64,000 nt of DNA from Endomychus coccineus (Eukaryota; Arthropoda; Insecta; Coleoptera; Endomychidae): positions 192,765,322-192,829,321 of the forward strand of contig OY294067.1 of assembly GCA_958510875.1 (NCBI GenBank). Direction: 5' to 3'. Shown here one piece after another: positions 19,468 to 30,053 of this stretch; positions within the stretch are counted from its first letter, which is position 1; every line of letters begins with the position of its first letter. Under the pieces are notes generated by a model. The model worked only from the letters and a program-made list of their open reading frames with translations. It searched no databases and was not told where the DNA came from. The position numbers and the translations under genes are program-made.

Positions 19468-20784
19468 ATGACCGTATTTTTCTGTTGTATAATATTTATC
19501 ATTATCGTCACGAATACGATGTTGATCGGAAATCTGAAAAAGTTCTCCGACAATTCGCTGTGGCTAAAAGAAAAAGAAAAAGATTTCAAGTATTATCCGG
19601 TCAACGAAGCGATTCGCTCGAATCTCTATCGTAACGGCGTAACAAACGAAAAGTTACATTTGACCGGCTTGGATTGCGATAGCGTTTTGAGAACTTGTTC
19701 TCTGAAGGCGTCCAGGTTCGACGCGGATTCGTGTACGTATTGTAACGAGCCGAACGCGAAATGCGTCCGTTACGACGAACCTATTAAAATCGTCACGATC
19801 GATAAGAAAACGGGCGCCATGACCGGTAGTAGAATCTATGACGTGCACGAAAATGCCGATCTCGGTTATTGTACTCCGGTATTTAGCAACGCTTCGAAAG
19901 TGTACGAGTCGTCGTCGTCGTCGTCGTCGTCTGGATCATCTTCCGCGATCGCTTCCGGTGACGGCGTTATTCGATTGGATCCTTGTAACACGAATACGGG
20001 CGATCGCGTACTAGTCAAACCGCACACGGAAGTTGTCGGCTACAAAATCAGTTGTTTGTGTAAATATCCGGAAATTATCAGTCAAACGATCCTGTTGGAT
20101 TCGGATTGTGACGTGCCGACCGCTTGCTCTGGAGGAAAATTGATCGGCCCCGACTGGCGCGATCCCACACGATACGTAAACATAATCGACGAGTTATCGT
20201 GCGATCGTTGTATCTCGGGCACTTTTCCCGATCGCGATCCGATCACGAATCATCCCGTGTGTAGAAAATCCACGTTCGCCGAGCATTCGTCCGAAAGCTA
20301 CGACGAAACCGTCTATCCCAAGAACATCGCTTTGTTGAACGTAACCGACGACGCGATAGAACCGACGTTCAGGGAGAAGTTCGGTCATCCGCAGGCGCGT
20401 AAAGTACCCGATCCTTGTGCTTTCGATGCGTTCACTTTCGTACCGTTCGCTCATAGCGAATGCTTATTGACGCACACGCCTGACAAATCGATTTATTTCT
20501 GTCGTAGTAACGACGTTTCCGTCGCCACTTTGCAATACGACGACGACTATCTGAAAGGTAACACCGGTCGATTCGGCAACGGTTGTTATCGTTTCACGAA
20601 CGACAAGAGCGATATCGATTATATAGTCGGTGAATATTACAATAGGATACCGTCGTCTTCGTCTGACACGCGTACGAGTCAGCCCCGTGCGGCTCATCCG
20701 ATAGTCGGATATGCCATCAAAAGATCGAAAATTATGATGTACAACAAAGCCGATAAATTCTTAGATATCGATAACGTCGAGTAG
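19468..20784 (+). CDS. pif-1: PIF-1-like per os infectivity factor
   Basis: 438 aa, ATG start. An N-terminal signal anchor (residues 3-20, FFCCIIFIIIVTNTMLIG) is followed by a Cys-rich ectodomain. Cys-containing blocks include LDCDSVLRTC, DSCTYC, LDPCNTNTGDR, ISCLCKYPE, DSDCDVPTACSGG and LSCDRCISGTFPD. The series 'DPCN..., C-x-C-x2-P..., DCD-x3-AC, CxxC-x-GTF' is the pattern I associate with PIF-1. A poly-Ser insert near residue 150 is coded by TCG repeats. PIF-1 is part of the envelope complex needed for oral infection of gut cells. PIF-3 follows 18 bases later on the same strand, suggesting coordinated expression. Confidence 0.7.
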   Translation: MTVFFCCIIFIIIVTNTMLIGNLKKFSDNSLWLKEKEKDFKYYPVNEAIRSNLYRNGVTNEKLHLTGLDCDSVLRTCSLKASRFDADSCTYCNEPNAKCVRYDEPIKIVTIDKKTGAMTGSRIYDVHENADLGYCTPVFSNASKVYESSSSSSSSGSSSAIASGDGVIRLDPCNTNTGDRVLVKPHTEVVGYKISCLCKYPEIISQTILLDSDCDVPTACSGGKLIGPDWRDPTRYVNIIDELSCDRCISGTFPDRDPITNHPVCRKSTFAEHSSESYDETVYPKNIALLNVTDDAIEPTFREKFGHPQARKVPDPCAFDAFTFVPFAHSECLLTHTPDKSIYFCRSNDVSVATLQYDDDYLKGNTGRFGNGCYRFTNDKSDIDYIVGEYYNRIPSSSSDTRTSQPRAAHPIVGYAIKRSKIMMYNKADKFLDIDNVE

Positions 20785-20790
20785 TAGACG

Positions 20791-20794
20791 TAAG
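20791..20794 (+). promoter_or_regulatory. TAAG motif before PIF-3
   Basis: TAAG lies eight bases upstream of the PIF-3 ATG, inside the 18-base gap after PIF-1. PIF-3 could therefore have its own late start site. Confidence 0.4.
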
Positions 20795-20802
20795 AGATAG
20801 TT

Positions 20803-21516
20803 ATGATCTTCGTTCGCGCTAATATCGTCATTATTATCGTCGTCGTCGTCGTCGTCAGCGTCATCGTTATCGGTAATTTCATAATATTGCCACGAATATC
20901 CGAAATGAATAGACGCATCGCGAATATAGAAATAGAAACGAATAAAATTCTACGTGTAGATGTGACGACAAAAATTGAATCGTTACAACGATTCGTTTAC
21001 AAGTCGAACGTTACCGATTGTGCTAGTAATGCCGTACGTTGTACTCACAATCAAGATTGTATCGACTCGTGTAGCAGTGCGTATAATGGATTTTACGAAT
21101 GTTCTTCGGATACGCGCTTGTGCGTGCCGAGAAACGAGGAAAATGATACAGCGAACGAAAACGCCGACGATAATAATGCTGGAACTTCTATTCGCCAGAA
21201 AAAGCAATGCAATACCATCAAGGGGGTATTCGCTCTACTACATGCGGACGTTCAATTTTCTAACGCTTTTTGGAAATGCGTTTCGCTCTTTCCCGCCTTG
21301 ATAGATGACAACGGCGAACAAATGGACGGGGTATGTAGCGGAGGGTCGAGTTCCCTCGTCCGCATGAACGTTCATACCCATTATCCGATCACTTCCGATT
21401 GCGAGTGTGCTCCGGGATTAACATTGACTTCTTTCGGGCGCACGTACGATAACAACAACAGAATATCCATCACGCAGATTCCGCGTTGTGTACGCTATCC
21501 ATTTCTGTACACCTGA
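20803..21516 (+). CDS. pif-3: PIF-3 per os infectivity factor
   Basis: 237 aa, close to the ~200 aa of the family. The N-terminal signal anchor is an almost pure Ile/Val stretch (residues 8-30). The ectodomain begins with DCASNAVRCTHNQDCIDSC, the family's C-x7-C-x4-DC-x3-C cysteine pattern. It continues with a KGVFALL segment, WKCVSLFPALID, VCSGG and DCECAPG. These conserved Cys and the small size make this one of the clearest calls in the window. PIF-3 is a component of the oral infectivity complex. The central linker (residues 110-125) is Asn/Asp-rich. Confidence 0.85.
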   Translation: MIFVRANIVIIIVVVVVVSVIVIGNFIILPRISEMNRRIANIEIETNKILRVDVTTKIESLQRFVYKSNVTDCASNAVRCTHNQDCIDSCSSAYNGFYECSSDTRLCVPRNEENDTANENADDNNAGTSIRQKKQCNTIKGVFALLHADVQFSNAFWKCVSLFPALIDDNGEQMDGVCSGGSSSLVRMNVHTHYPITSDCECAPGLTLTSFGRTYDNNNRISITQIPRCVRYPFLYT

Positions 21517-21641
21517 TTTAAATCTTTACATATTTCAGTGGGGACGTTATTTGTGCGATTTTTGATAGCAGAAAATACAATGCTGTGAACGAGGAAGGTG
21601 AAAAATAAACAATTCATTCGATAATTTTTTTATTTCATTCT

Positions 21642-22190
21642 TCATAATATACGATCCAAACATAGTACTTGCAGAGTTGGAGGAGATGCTCCGCTCGACA
21701 CCGCTTTGTCACCGTGCGTGCACCTGTAACGATTTCCCATACCCCGCAAGTCCATTATCTCACAGCGGAACGGCAAAAACGCAACCCTGTGGGGTGTCAC
21801 ATCAATTCCACGTACCACCCGGAAACACTTCAACGTGTATGTCGTGAACATCGAGTCGACGCGAGGATCCACATATAATATCAGTTTCATTCCCAAATAT
21901 ATATTTATGTATGTCACATACCCTCCCAGATTCCATCCGGGCCGACACCATTCTTCGTCAGAGGGAACAAAATTATCGCCAAAATAATATACTGACACCA
22001 AGTTGAATTTATTAGCAGCTCCAATCATGAATGACACACAATCCCCCGCGATGAACCAATTTTTCGTCGGAAGTTGGGCTTTCAACCATGTTACGATTTC
22101 CATCATTCGCGGACACAATTTTGTGAATTTCTTTGCGTCATATACAGTGGATAACACGGAGCGCACAAACGTTTCACGTGTTATCTCCAT
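21642..22190 (-). CDS. Unknown 182 aa protein
   Basis: The frame opens at GTG 22202; the first ATG is 22190. I do not recognise it. A Gly-Asp block near residue 48 (FIAGDCVSFMIG) followed by hydrophobic strands could belong to an alpha/beta enzyme-like fold, but no catalytic set is visible. It converges on PIF-3. Its upstream region (22203-22300) has a diverged duplicate at about 26420-26700, where no matching gene remains, so the locus may once have been duplicated. Confidence 0.6.
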   Translation of the reverse strand: MEITRETFVRSVLSTVYDAKKFTKLCPRMMEIVTWLKAQLPTKNWFIAGDCVSFMIGAANKFNLVSVYYFGDNFVPSDEEWCRPGWNLGGYVTYINIYLGMKLILYVDPRVDSMFTTYTLKCFRVVRGIDVTPHRVAFLPFRCEIMDLRGMGNRYRCTHGDKAVSSGASPPTLQVLCLDRIL

Positions 22191-22301
22191 TTCGTTTATC
22201 ACTCTTCTCCGAGCGGATCAAAAATTAAACGGTGGTCACAATGCCACGAACGAAAATTTCGTCATCGTGTACGCTCTATCGGAGACTTCTGACTTGAGCT
22301 G

Positions 22302-24209
22302 TTATGAGATACGAATTTCACCCTTATACAAGACATAATTTTGAAATTCCGTCAAACGAACAAATTCATCTGACGTTTTACAACGATAATCGATTAATCC
22401 GAGACCAACCAAAATGATATTACGCGCAGCATTGACGTCACGATTCTAAACGATTTTACATTTTTGGCAAATTTGAAATCTATGATCGTGACGTCGTCGT
22501 CGTCGCTTCGTATCGTCTCTATTTACGGTCGTATTTTTGGGTGGCAAATGCATTTTACCGGAACATTTCGAGCAAGATTGCGTAGTCAGATACTCATCCA
22601 CACATATAATCTGACATTTATCGCGTCGACGATGAAACGCTCGTTTGAGCATTTCGACGGCGGGTTTTTTATTTCTGCCATAACTGAAATTTTTCTCCAG
22701 TGTTCCATCTCCAAAACAAACCAACACGGAATTATCATCATCATCTTTAGCGGGCAATAACTGATTTACCACCTTATCCTCTGCTTTACGACGTGAAATG
22801 TACGAGTCCCAGTTCAAGCGCGTATATTTCCGCGTAGCGTAAATTTCGCGACTGAACGATAAGAAATTCAGTCTGTATAAAATGTACTCCACATGAGAGT
22901 TAAAATTAGAACCACACTTCGGCGAAACAATTAATTTTTTCTCTATGTTTATACTTTCGCGATATTCAAGTAGGCGTTTTTCAAAGATTCCGGCCATTTT
23001 TTTCCGTTTACGTCGTCGAGTACGTTCTTTACAGAAATGTTCCTTGAACGTGGCCGATTTTAACACGAAATTGGTTTCTGTTCGAGTTTCCTTATCGATA
23101 TAGCACGCGCCGATATAATTAACGACCCCCGGATCGATTCCCAAATACTTGGTAAAATTTGAACTAGCCACTGTAGTCTCTGATTGTACGTTAGTCTTCT
23201 TTCGTTTCTTCTTCTGCGATTGTTGAATTGTAGATCGCTCATATCTATTCATCATGATGGAACAATCGATTCCGTTGGTGGAAAAACTCATAGCGAAAGA
23301 CGTACGCTGCTTGTGGGGCTCGATGTGCATTGTTGTATCGTCGAATTTGCCGTAAACTGAGTGAGATAGATCGAAATATTGCCACCAATATCTTGGAGTT
23401 TCCATCCTAAACACGGGAGCGGTAGTTTTGTCCGGCAGCAATTTTACACTACTCAATAATTCGTTCAAAGCCATAGCGTTATAAAGTAAATGTTTTCGAC
23501 CAGACGAAAATACAGGAAACGCCGAGAAGGATTTCAACTTTCTCTCTTCGAACCATCGTCCCAATTCGAAAGTGATCGGTACCAAACTCCACCAGTCATT
23601 TTCTATATTGATGAATTTTTTGTGATAGTCGAAACGGAAATCTTTTAAAAATTCTGCAACTTCTCGGCTGTGGGCGACGTGACGTGGCACGAAAGCGAAC
23701 AATTCGTCGTAAACTATCGTCTTCCATTCGTAGCGTTTTCGATCACACTTTTCCTTATATTTTTCATAGAAATATCGGACGAGTCGATCGTAAAAATGGA
23801 CCGTGATACAATTTTTCATATTGGTTTCGTGTTGCTTGACACAGGAGTTAATGAGAAAGGATCGTAGTCGGCCGTCGTATAATAACGTTTTGTCTGGCCG
23901 CATAGCGAAATATTCTTCGTCCAACGCAACGCGTTCTTTCCTCTGTCGTTTGCCATGAAGATGGTAGTAGAAATCTTTTAGATGACTGATGGAAAACTGT
24001 CCAATTGGAAATTCGTTACGATGCAACAATTTTGTATAATGAAAACTGACATAGAGCGATGCTTCAATGGTTAGTTGAGAAATTTCCAAAACGTCATTTT
24101 CGATTCGTTGTCGTAACTCTGAATCTCGACAAAACTTACGAAAACCGCGTTTTATCGTGAACGTCTCGGTACAAGTATTTACCGTGCTGAATCTATGTTT
24201 TTGCTTCAA
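22302..24209 (-). pseudogene. Fanzor (eukaryotic TnpB-like nuclease), inactivated copy 1
   Basis: Near-identical to the intact copy at 54319-56295. It carries the RuvC-I motif GIDPGVVNY, the VDEYLTTQSCSKC block and second zinc pair CQKC. A single G-to-A change turns the Trp after KCKIV into TAG at 22446-22448, cutting off the NRDVNAARN segment with the last RuvC aspartate; the original stop is at 22302. The 5' end is also deleted: the start codon and first zinc-binding cysteines of the N-terminal CxxCGG motif are missing. Fanzors are RNA-guided DNA nucleases carried by eukaryotic and viral transposons. The right end (22305-22330 and outward) is conserved with the other copies. Confidence 0.9.
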
Positions 24210-24720
24210 TATTCGATTTGCACATTTGGCCGAAGATGTGCGACTGTGGTGTCGCAGCTGTATTTATAGCCTCGCGAGTGGTGGGCGTTAACGTAGCGTT
24301 CCTCGTTCCGAACGTATTTTGCATGCACGAAATAAAATCGAACATATCCACTACCGAACAAAATTTATCGGCTGACGACTTCAACGATACCTAGTTCTGT
24401 TACACTTTTCTACGTAATTTGTCGTCAGAAAAAGATGATCGTCAACGTATCAATCGTTCTTCTTTCTGAACGTAGCTGTTATTCGAGAAATGAAATGTCA
24501 CGTCGGCAATGGAACGCCTGCTGAAGGCGTTATGAATCCAGCAGAGAAATCTCCAGTTTCAATCGACATGTCGTGTAAAGCACGTGGTGAATTAGATAAC
24601 AGTCGCGTTTCTTCGGCCAAATGTGTAAATCGAGTATTGAAGCAAAAACCTTAAACTTTCGATCACATTCGTTTTCGTATAAATATCAGACGAGTCGATC
24701 GTAATTCGTATCTCATGACG
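24210..24720 (-). mobile_element. Left-end region of Fanzor copy 1
   Basis: Sequence upstream of the Fanzor frame is recognisably shared with the 5' flanks of copies 2 (43646-43930) and 3 (54060-54318), e.g. a segment reading TATCGTTGAAGTCGTCAGCC. It probably includes the element's promoter and left end. A right-end-like core (GTATCTCATGACGG) sits at about 24708-24721. Confidence 0.6.
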
Positions 24721-24721
24721 G

Positions 24722-27300
24722 TATCACACAAAAAATAAAACATTATACGGAATACATTTTTATTTCATTATTATATACCATTTTTACAAAACCATTAACA
24801 GAAGATTTATTCTGGAATATTTCAATTATTGTACTTTGAAATATGTCACACAAAAACTAAACATTCTATATTACCTATACAATAACAATACATTTTCTAT
24901 TATTTACTTAATACAGCAATGAGTCCTCGTGATATCAACCGAGGAATATTATTTCATGCTTAGGACAGGGAATGATGCTTCTATGTTTTCATTGTCGCCA
25001 AGAGAATATAAACTCAAAGCATGACGAAAACGTTACAAGAAATCTAATCCAAACATCATTGATTCAATGCTGTGTATCGTGCTTCATACTGAATGGAAGG
25101 AAGAATTGGACATAATATCTACAGCAAATCTATATTTTGGAGATTGGAACAATATCAACCTAGGGAGTTTATAAAACTATTGGAAAATTGATTAATTTAA
25201 TTATTGGCAGAAAATATACTTGAGAGACCGGCTTCGCTGACTACCTTGTTACCAGTTGTAGATTCAGCACCCGACTCTGGTGGATTCAAACAAATAGAAG
25301 CATCTTGTACTATTTCAAGTAGTTAGTCAAATAACGAACATTGCAGGTGTTCTCGACCTGTAAAGAGTATCATTACGTTTTGAGAGTTTGTAGCTTTTTA
25401 ACATCGCTGTAAATCGATCATTGTAATTTTACTGTATTTAACATTGTAGTTTTTACATTGTTCCCTAGGAAGTATAAGGATGCATTCTGGACAGAAAAAA
25501 GTCAGATTGGCATCACTCGAATGAGAGCGATATGACCAGATCGACTAGTTATTCAAAGTTATCTCAGCATAAGAGAGTATTAGACGTATTATTGCCATTA
25601 TAATAATTATGAATAGTCATTTTTAAGTTTGTAATTCGTTTAAGTTTTATTTGATAAGTGTTTCTTTGAAAACTCTAATAGCAAATCTGTTTTCTACAGA
25701 TTGGAAAAATTACAACCAAGGGTAATCCATCATTAAAATCAGGAACTCTTCTATACGTAACGCCGTACTGCGTCGAAAAATTTTTGGGAACGACCATGAT
25801 GAAAAAAATAAAAGATTGGCCATTGCAGACATGGAATTAGAAAAGGCTCCCAACGACGTGAATTGGCTGCTTGAACAACAATTTGTCAACTTTTTTGAAT
25901 TCACTATTGGACATCGGCCAGTTTGTGAAACTATTTCGAAAAACTATTGTTTAACGTTAAAATGGAATACGAATGTGGAAAACATTCGAAAAGGAAAACA
26001 TAATATTTTTTATGACAGAATCAACATAGCAGCATGTTGAGAATTCGAAAGCCAATTATTTGCTTGGCCTACTAAACCTGACACACAATTTCAAATTAGC
26101 TGAAGCTAACCATATTTCTCATAGATTTAACACAGACGCGAAAAATGTCAAAACTTCTTTAAGTCAAAGTTGAAAAATCCATTCAACTTGTAAATTGATA
26201 TACCGCAATTATTCCTTGTTCTCGCGTACAAATCTCAGCTTTAACGAGCATTCTTCGTTTATCACTTCACTCATTGTAACTAAAATTGTAAAATATTATA
26301 ATTGTTATTATGTTATGAAATCCATTTGCTCTGCCGACGTCGACCCACTCGTACGGAAGCGACGTGTGAAATTTGAACTGATATGAACTTCATCCTGTGA
26401 TCTACGCACTGTTCGGGTTCGCCCAATGTAGAGACCAAACTTCTCCGGGCGGATCGAAAATACAAAACAGACAGATGTGTAATTGGCACTAACTTCAAGT
26501 ATGACGGATACGAACTCTCCTATGATTATTCAATCTTTCGACGGGAGTCGCGATCGTAATATTTAAACAGTTTTCATCACACTCGAACACATACCCGTAC
26601 ATTTTTTTCTACATCGCAAACGGTGGTCACAATGCCAGACTTTAGACTTCTGACTTCTGATGGATGTGTCGTGTATGCTCAATCGGAGACAACTGATCTC
26701 TGTATCTGTTCAACGCCATTTATATATGTTTTTCAATCTACCCACATTGAAAATAGTTGTATTCGTACATCGAATAACAAAAGCTAACGTCGTATTTTGT
26801 TGCGATTCACAAATGTATCCTGTTATATATGTTATTCAACGTACCCACTGTGGGATGGGGAATCGCTATATATACAGTCCGAGAATAATCTATGTGCAGT
26901 CATTCATAGCGATGTCGCCGACAGCTTGTGAGTATTCACATTTCATATTGTATCAAAATAAAGGTAACCAAATAAAACTATTTCAGTTCAATTATCGAGA
27001 GATCGTGAAGTGTTGGACGCTCCTGTCGGGAAAAGGATCGTCAGATGGACAAGAATTCCGTATGTTATCATCAAAGGTGATATAATGTTTTAAACGTTGT
27101 TCGGATTATGATGTTTTATTAATTTCTCAGTTACACCCGTCGTCCCGATGCGACCTTTCCGACGGAAGCTTCTGAATTATAAATGGAACAACAACACTCA
27201 TCGTATTGAAGTAAATTATTTCTAAAAATTGTTATTTAACGTTAAAATGGTGTACGAAAGTATTCAATGTATTCTATAATTTAATAAAATTCAAATTATA
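24722..27300 (+). repeat. AT-rich DNA with decayed LTR and dispersed repeat relics
   Basis: No convincing gene; the open frames of 60-140 codons here lack consistent starts or domains. About 25220-25600 and 26055-26100 match diverged portions of the 487-base LTR, with a few hundred unrelated bases between. A motif around 25940-25990 recurs at 27215-27265. The segment 26420-26700 is a diverged copy of 22200-22310. Composition is strikingly more AT-rich and poorer in CG dinucleotides than the virus-gene blocks. Confidence 0.6.
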
Positions 27301-27427
27301 TTCATCAAATCTTTTTTTTTTGTGTGTATAATGTGAGTGTTCAAACATAATTTTGAAATTCGTATCTCGTGACAGTCATTTGGAATATATCGAATGAGAC
27401 GACCATCATTTGCGAGTATATAAATTT

Positions 27428-27561
27428 CGTGCGCACGATGGGGTACCCGGTCCCCATAAGGCACCCGCGACCGTTGGTTCATATCCGCTTGAGGCGGATA
27501 TGTCCCTTGCTCGTTTTTCGAGGGTGCCTTATGGGGAACCCGGTACCCCATCGTGCGCACG
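27428..27561. repeat. Nested hairpin / near-perfect palindrome
   Basis: Two ~40-base arms (27428-27466 and 27522-27561) pair with one mismatch and one single-base bulge. Each starts with the self-palindrome CGTGCGCACG. In the loop a second perfect 8-bp stem (ATATCCGC with GCGGATAT, 27481-27501) is nested. The arms are GC-rich inside AT-rich surroundings. It may be a MITE-like foldback, a resolved hairpin end or a recombination site. No gene lies within 300 bases. Confidence 0.85.
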
Positions 27562-27879
27562 ACACGTATAAGGTCGCGAGGCAAGCGTCGAAACTATACA
27601 TCTCAATTAAGAGTCCGATATGGAGCTTCTGATAGTGATTTGGATTCTGTACGGGACTTTTGTACTTTGTCACAATATTTTATTCAGTTCGGATATACGA
27701 GGCGTTTTTGCGACGTACAACAAATACGCAGAATTGTCAAAATCATTTAACGTCCCTTCGATATTGTACCACGCATGATAGTCTCCATAATTTCACATTT
27801 TCGTTTCTAGTTATTGAGTGCCAATGAGGATAGGAAGGGGAATAGCGTATAATAAAATAAAAAAAATAAATTCAAAATT

Positions 27880-28212
27880 TTATTCTTCCGGTCTGCAGAC
27901 GTCGAGAAACGAAAGAGTGGATGATCCAACGAATATCCCATCTACCTTGTTCGGCACGTACGTTTCATGGAGTTCGTACCCATTCGTCGCTATTTCGTCG
28001 TAATCGACGGATTCCCACTCCAATTCATACAAAAAATGATTCACGGCGAACCGGAGCTCGCTTCTCCGGAAAACTTGTAGTTGTAAAACGTCGCCAGCCT
28101 CGGTATGCGATGCCAATTTTACAAACTTGGAAAATAGTATTCCGTCCCAATGAAATGTGAAAATGAACTGATCTCGCACCTGAACCCAATCCAGAACTCT
28201 ATTTCTCGACAA
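27880..28212 (-). pseudogene. 5'-truncated gene fragment, about 110 codons
   Basis: The frame has no ATG: it opens at a TTG and is preceded by an in-frame TAA. The coding-like composition and a polyadenylation signal directly after the stop (AATAAAAT) suggest the 3' end of a real gene. Its front appears replaced by the repeat sequence starting at 28213. No family recognised; it contains Trp/Asp-rich segments such as ELEWESVDYDEIA. Confidence 0.4.
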
Positions 28213-28464
28213 GAAAATATTTTACAATTTCATCTCTCGAATAAGCGTAACGTTGAGAACGAAGAACGATCGATGCGTTGACTACTACCGTCTTGTCTAG
28301 CGATACGTCGTGAAAGTCGTTCGGTGAGACATCCAACAGATGAATTTCGTGCACCAGACAATATTCTACAAATTTATTCCTCGAACGATGATTACGTTCA
28401 AAATGAGAAACGAGCGATACGTTGATCACTATTCTTTCAAAGCGATGGGTCATGCAGCAAAATT
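28213..28464 (-). repeat. Degenerate hr-like / Fanzor-flank repeats
   Basis: The phrase 'acaatttcatTcctcgaac...acgttcaaaatgagaaacga' recurs here, at 37195-37260, 43870-44000 and 54050-54110. These are related both to the hr units and to the sequence in front of the Fanzor genes. Noncoding. Confidence 0.5.
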
Positions 28465-28701
28465 GTGAACCGTTCGTTAGAAGTGAAATTACATCGAAAA
28501 AATAAAACATTCCTTGATACACGGAAGGATATATTTCAAGAACCATTTTCCATACCACAAACGAATACGACTGCATATTTCCGTTTTCTTCCTTTAAAAT
28601 GCAGTGCATATATATATATATGTTCCCAAGTAACGTACGGTTCAGTTCGCAATCGTAGTTTGTACGACATCGTTCAACCAAATCGATCATAATACCGTAA
28701 T
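28465..28701 (+). repeat. Leader/promoter cassette, copy 1
   Basis: About 230 bases shared almost unchanged with 36826-37060, and in diverged form with 39060-39248. It includes a TATA-like ATATATAT run and a segment starting GTTCGCAATCGTAG. In all three places it leads directly to an ATG, so it is probably a duplicated promoter plus 5' leader. Confidence 0.65.
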
Positions 28702-29133
28702 ATGTCAGATAAAAACGAAAAATTATTGTCCGGTGTGACAGCTAGTGAACAATCCAAAAAACGTGAGATACATTGGAGCCCGATGGAAAAAACATACGAA
28801 GCGATGGAGGATTGTGCAGTTCGCAATCGTAGTTCGTACGACATCGTTCGACCAAATCGATCATTCTACCCTAACATGTCAGATAAAAACGAAAAATTAT
28901 TGTCCTGTGTGGCAGCTAGTGAACAATCCAAAAAACGTAAGATACATTGGAGCCCGATGGAAAGAACATGCGAAGCGATGGAGTATTGTGCAGGAGACCG
29001 ACAAGATTGGTCAGACCTATATGATGCGATCTGGCGACAACTCGATTATGAAGAAAATTACGACAGGTACGAGTTAGAAGAATATGAATTTCAGAAATTT
29101 TGTGAGGAATGGCTGGGAGAAGATAGTAAATAA
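28702..29133 (+). CDS. Small acidic protein with internal tandem duplication
   Basis: 143 aa. The first ~58 codons and the following 58 are a tandem duplication: both start MSDKNEKLLS and continue ASEQSKKR, IHWSPME. The linker between them is translated leader sequence, so the ancestral start is probably the ATG at 28876 (85 aa). The C terminus (DWSDLYDAIWRQL, then Glu/Tyr-rich, ending FCEEWLGED) resembles the C terminus of the small gene at 45822-46004, defining a family. No known function. Confidence 0.6.
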   Translation: MSDKNEKLLSGVTASEQSKKREIHWSPMEKTYEAMEDCAVRNRSSYDIVRPNRSFYPNMSDKNEKLLSCVAASEQSKKRKIHWSPMERTCEAMEYCAGDRQDWSDLYDAIWRQLDYEENYDRYELEEYEFQKFCEEWLGEDSK

Positions 29134-29674
29134 AAATGTTGTATCTACTCTGTTGTTTATATTTTTACCTGTTCAAATATTGCTACTACGATTCGATAGA
29201 ATTTCTTTCTCGCACGATAGTAACGTTCAGAACGAGAAACGATTGATTCGTTGACTATCGTTCTTTTTAGCAACGAGTCATTGAAATCATTCTCAAACAT
29301 AGGAACGATCGAAATGTTAACGACAATCCGTATCGAACGACAAGGTAATCAGCGAAAGTAAGAATCGTTGAAGTCGTTTGATAAAAAAAAATCCGTCTTG
29401 ATTAATGTATTGTCCCAGGGAGTATATAACTGAGCGACACTTGTCGGTTTGTCATACAAGTTAGTTGTAACAATCAACTGAGCGCCACCTGGTCGGATTA
29501 TATACAAACTTGTCATAATGACCAATCGGAATGTAATTCAATTTAACTTCAGTAATTGAGCAAGTGCCACCTGTCGAATTGTCATACAACTTTACTGTTA
29601 TAACTAACTGAGCGACATCTATATGAATGCGAGACAAATCCGATTATCGAACATCCTATACAGATTGAGTATGG
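29134..29674 (+). other. Noncoding region with CTCF-like motif repeats
   Basis: No gene. The segment 29160-29400 is a degenerate version of the repeats in front of the Fanzor genes. From about 29430 a degenerate ~70-base repeat recurs, each containing a variant of gagcgccaYct and cataca-actt. An exact AGCGCCACCT lies at 29481-29490; related cores lie inside the adjoining R (29685, 29733). Confidence 0.55.
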
Positions 29675-30053
29675 CAACTTGATTAGCGCCATCTGTTGAT
29701 ATATTGCATCAATTTATCACAATAAGTTGGTGAGCGCCATCTGATAGAGTTCCCTTGAACTTCAAATCAACGTGTACAGTATCAAATCTATCATAGATGT
29801 CCTATGAATATCATAAAATTACTAAATCTGTGGATGGGGTGGGTTTAATATTGTACAATCTAACCTCAATCGACTTCGCTCTCAGAACTCTGAATCGAAT
29901 CTGATCAAAATGTTACCCCTTCTACCGTGATTTTCGTCAGAAATCAGTAGATTTTAGGATTTTCGTGACGTCAAACGGCTCTAGTCCAATGAGAATCGAG
30001 TATTCACTCAGCTGACCCCAAAATAACTATATAATCAGCAAGCTTCTCGCCCG
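29675..30053 (+). repeat. Repeat R, copy 2
   Basis: About 380 bases matching 44100-44477 in direct orientation and 81-385 in inverted orientation. It contains the CRE palindrome TGACGTCA at 29966-29973. It is interrupted at its right end (CCCG) by the retrotransposon; the uninterrupted form at 44470-44490 continues straight into S. Confidence 0.9.

Noticed and set aside
19118..19589. Open frames on both strands between PIF-5 and PIF-1
   Set aside because: Low-complexity, overlapping the PIF-1 start on the antisense, and without a family or good context.
26660..27085. 141-codon open frame
   Set aside because: Opens at a non-ATG codon, lies in AT-rich decayed repeat DNA, and part of it is a diverged copy of a noncoding upstream region (22230-22310).
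28199..28690. Minus-strand 163-codon open frame
   Set aside because: Antisense to the duplicated leader cassette and degenerate repeats; its counterpart at 36772-36984 is likewise only an antisense shadow.
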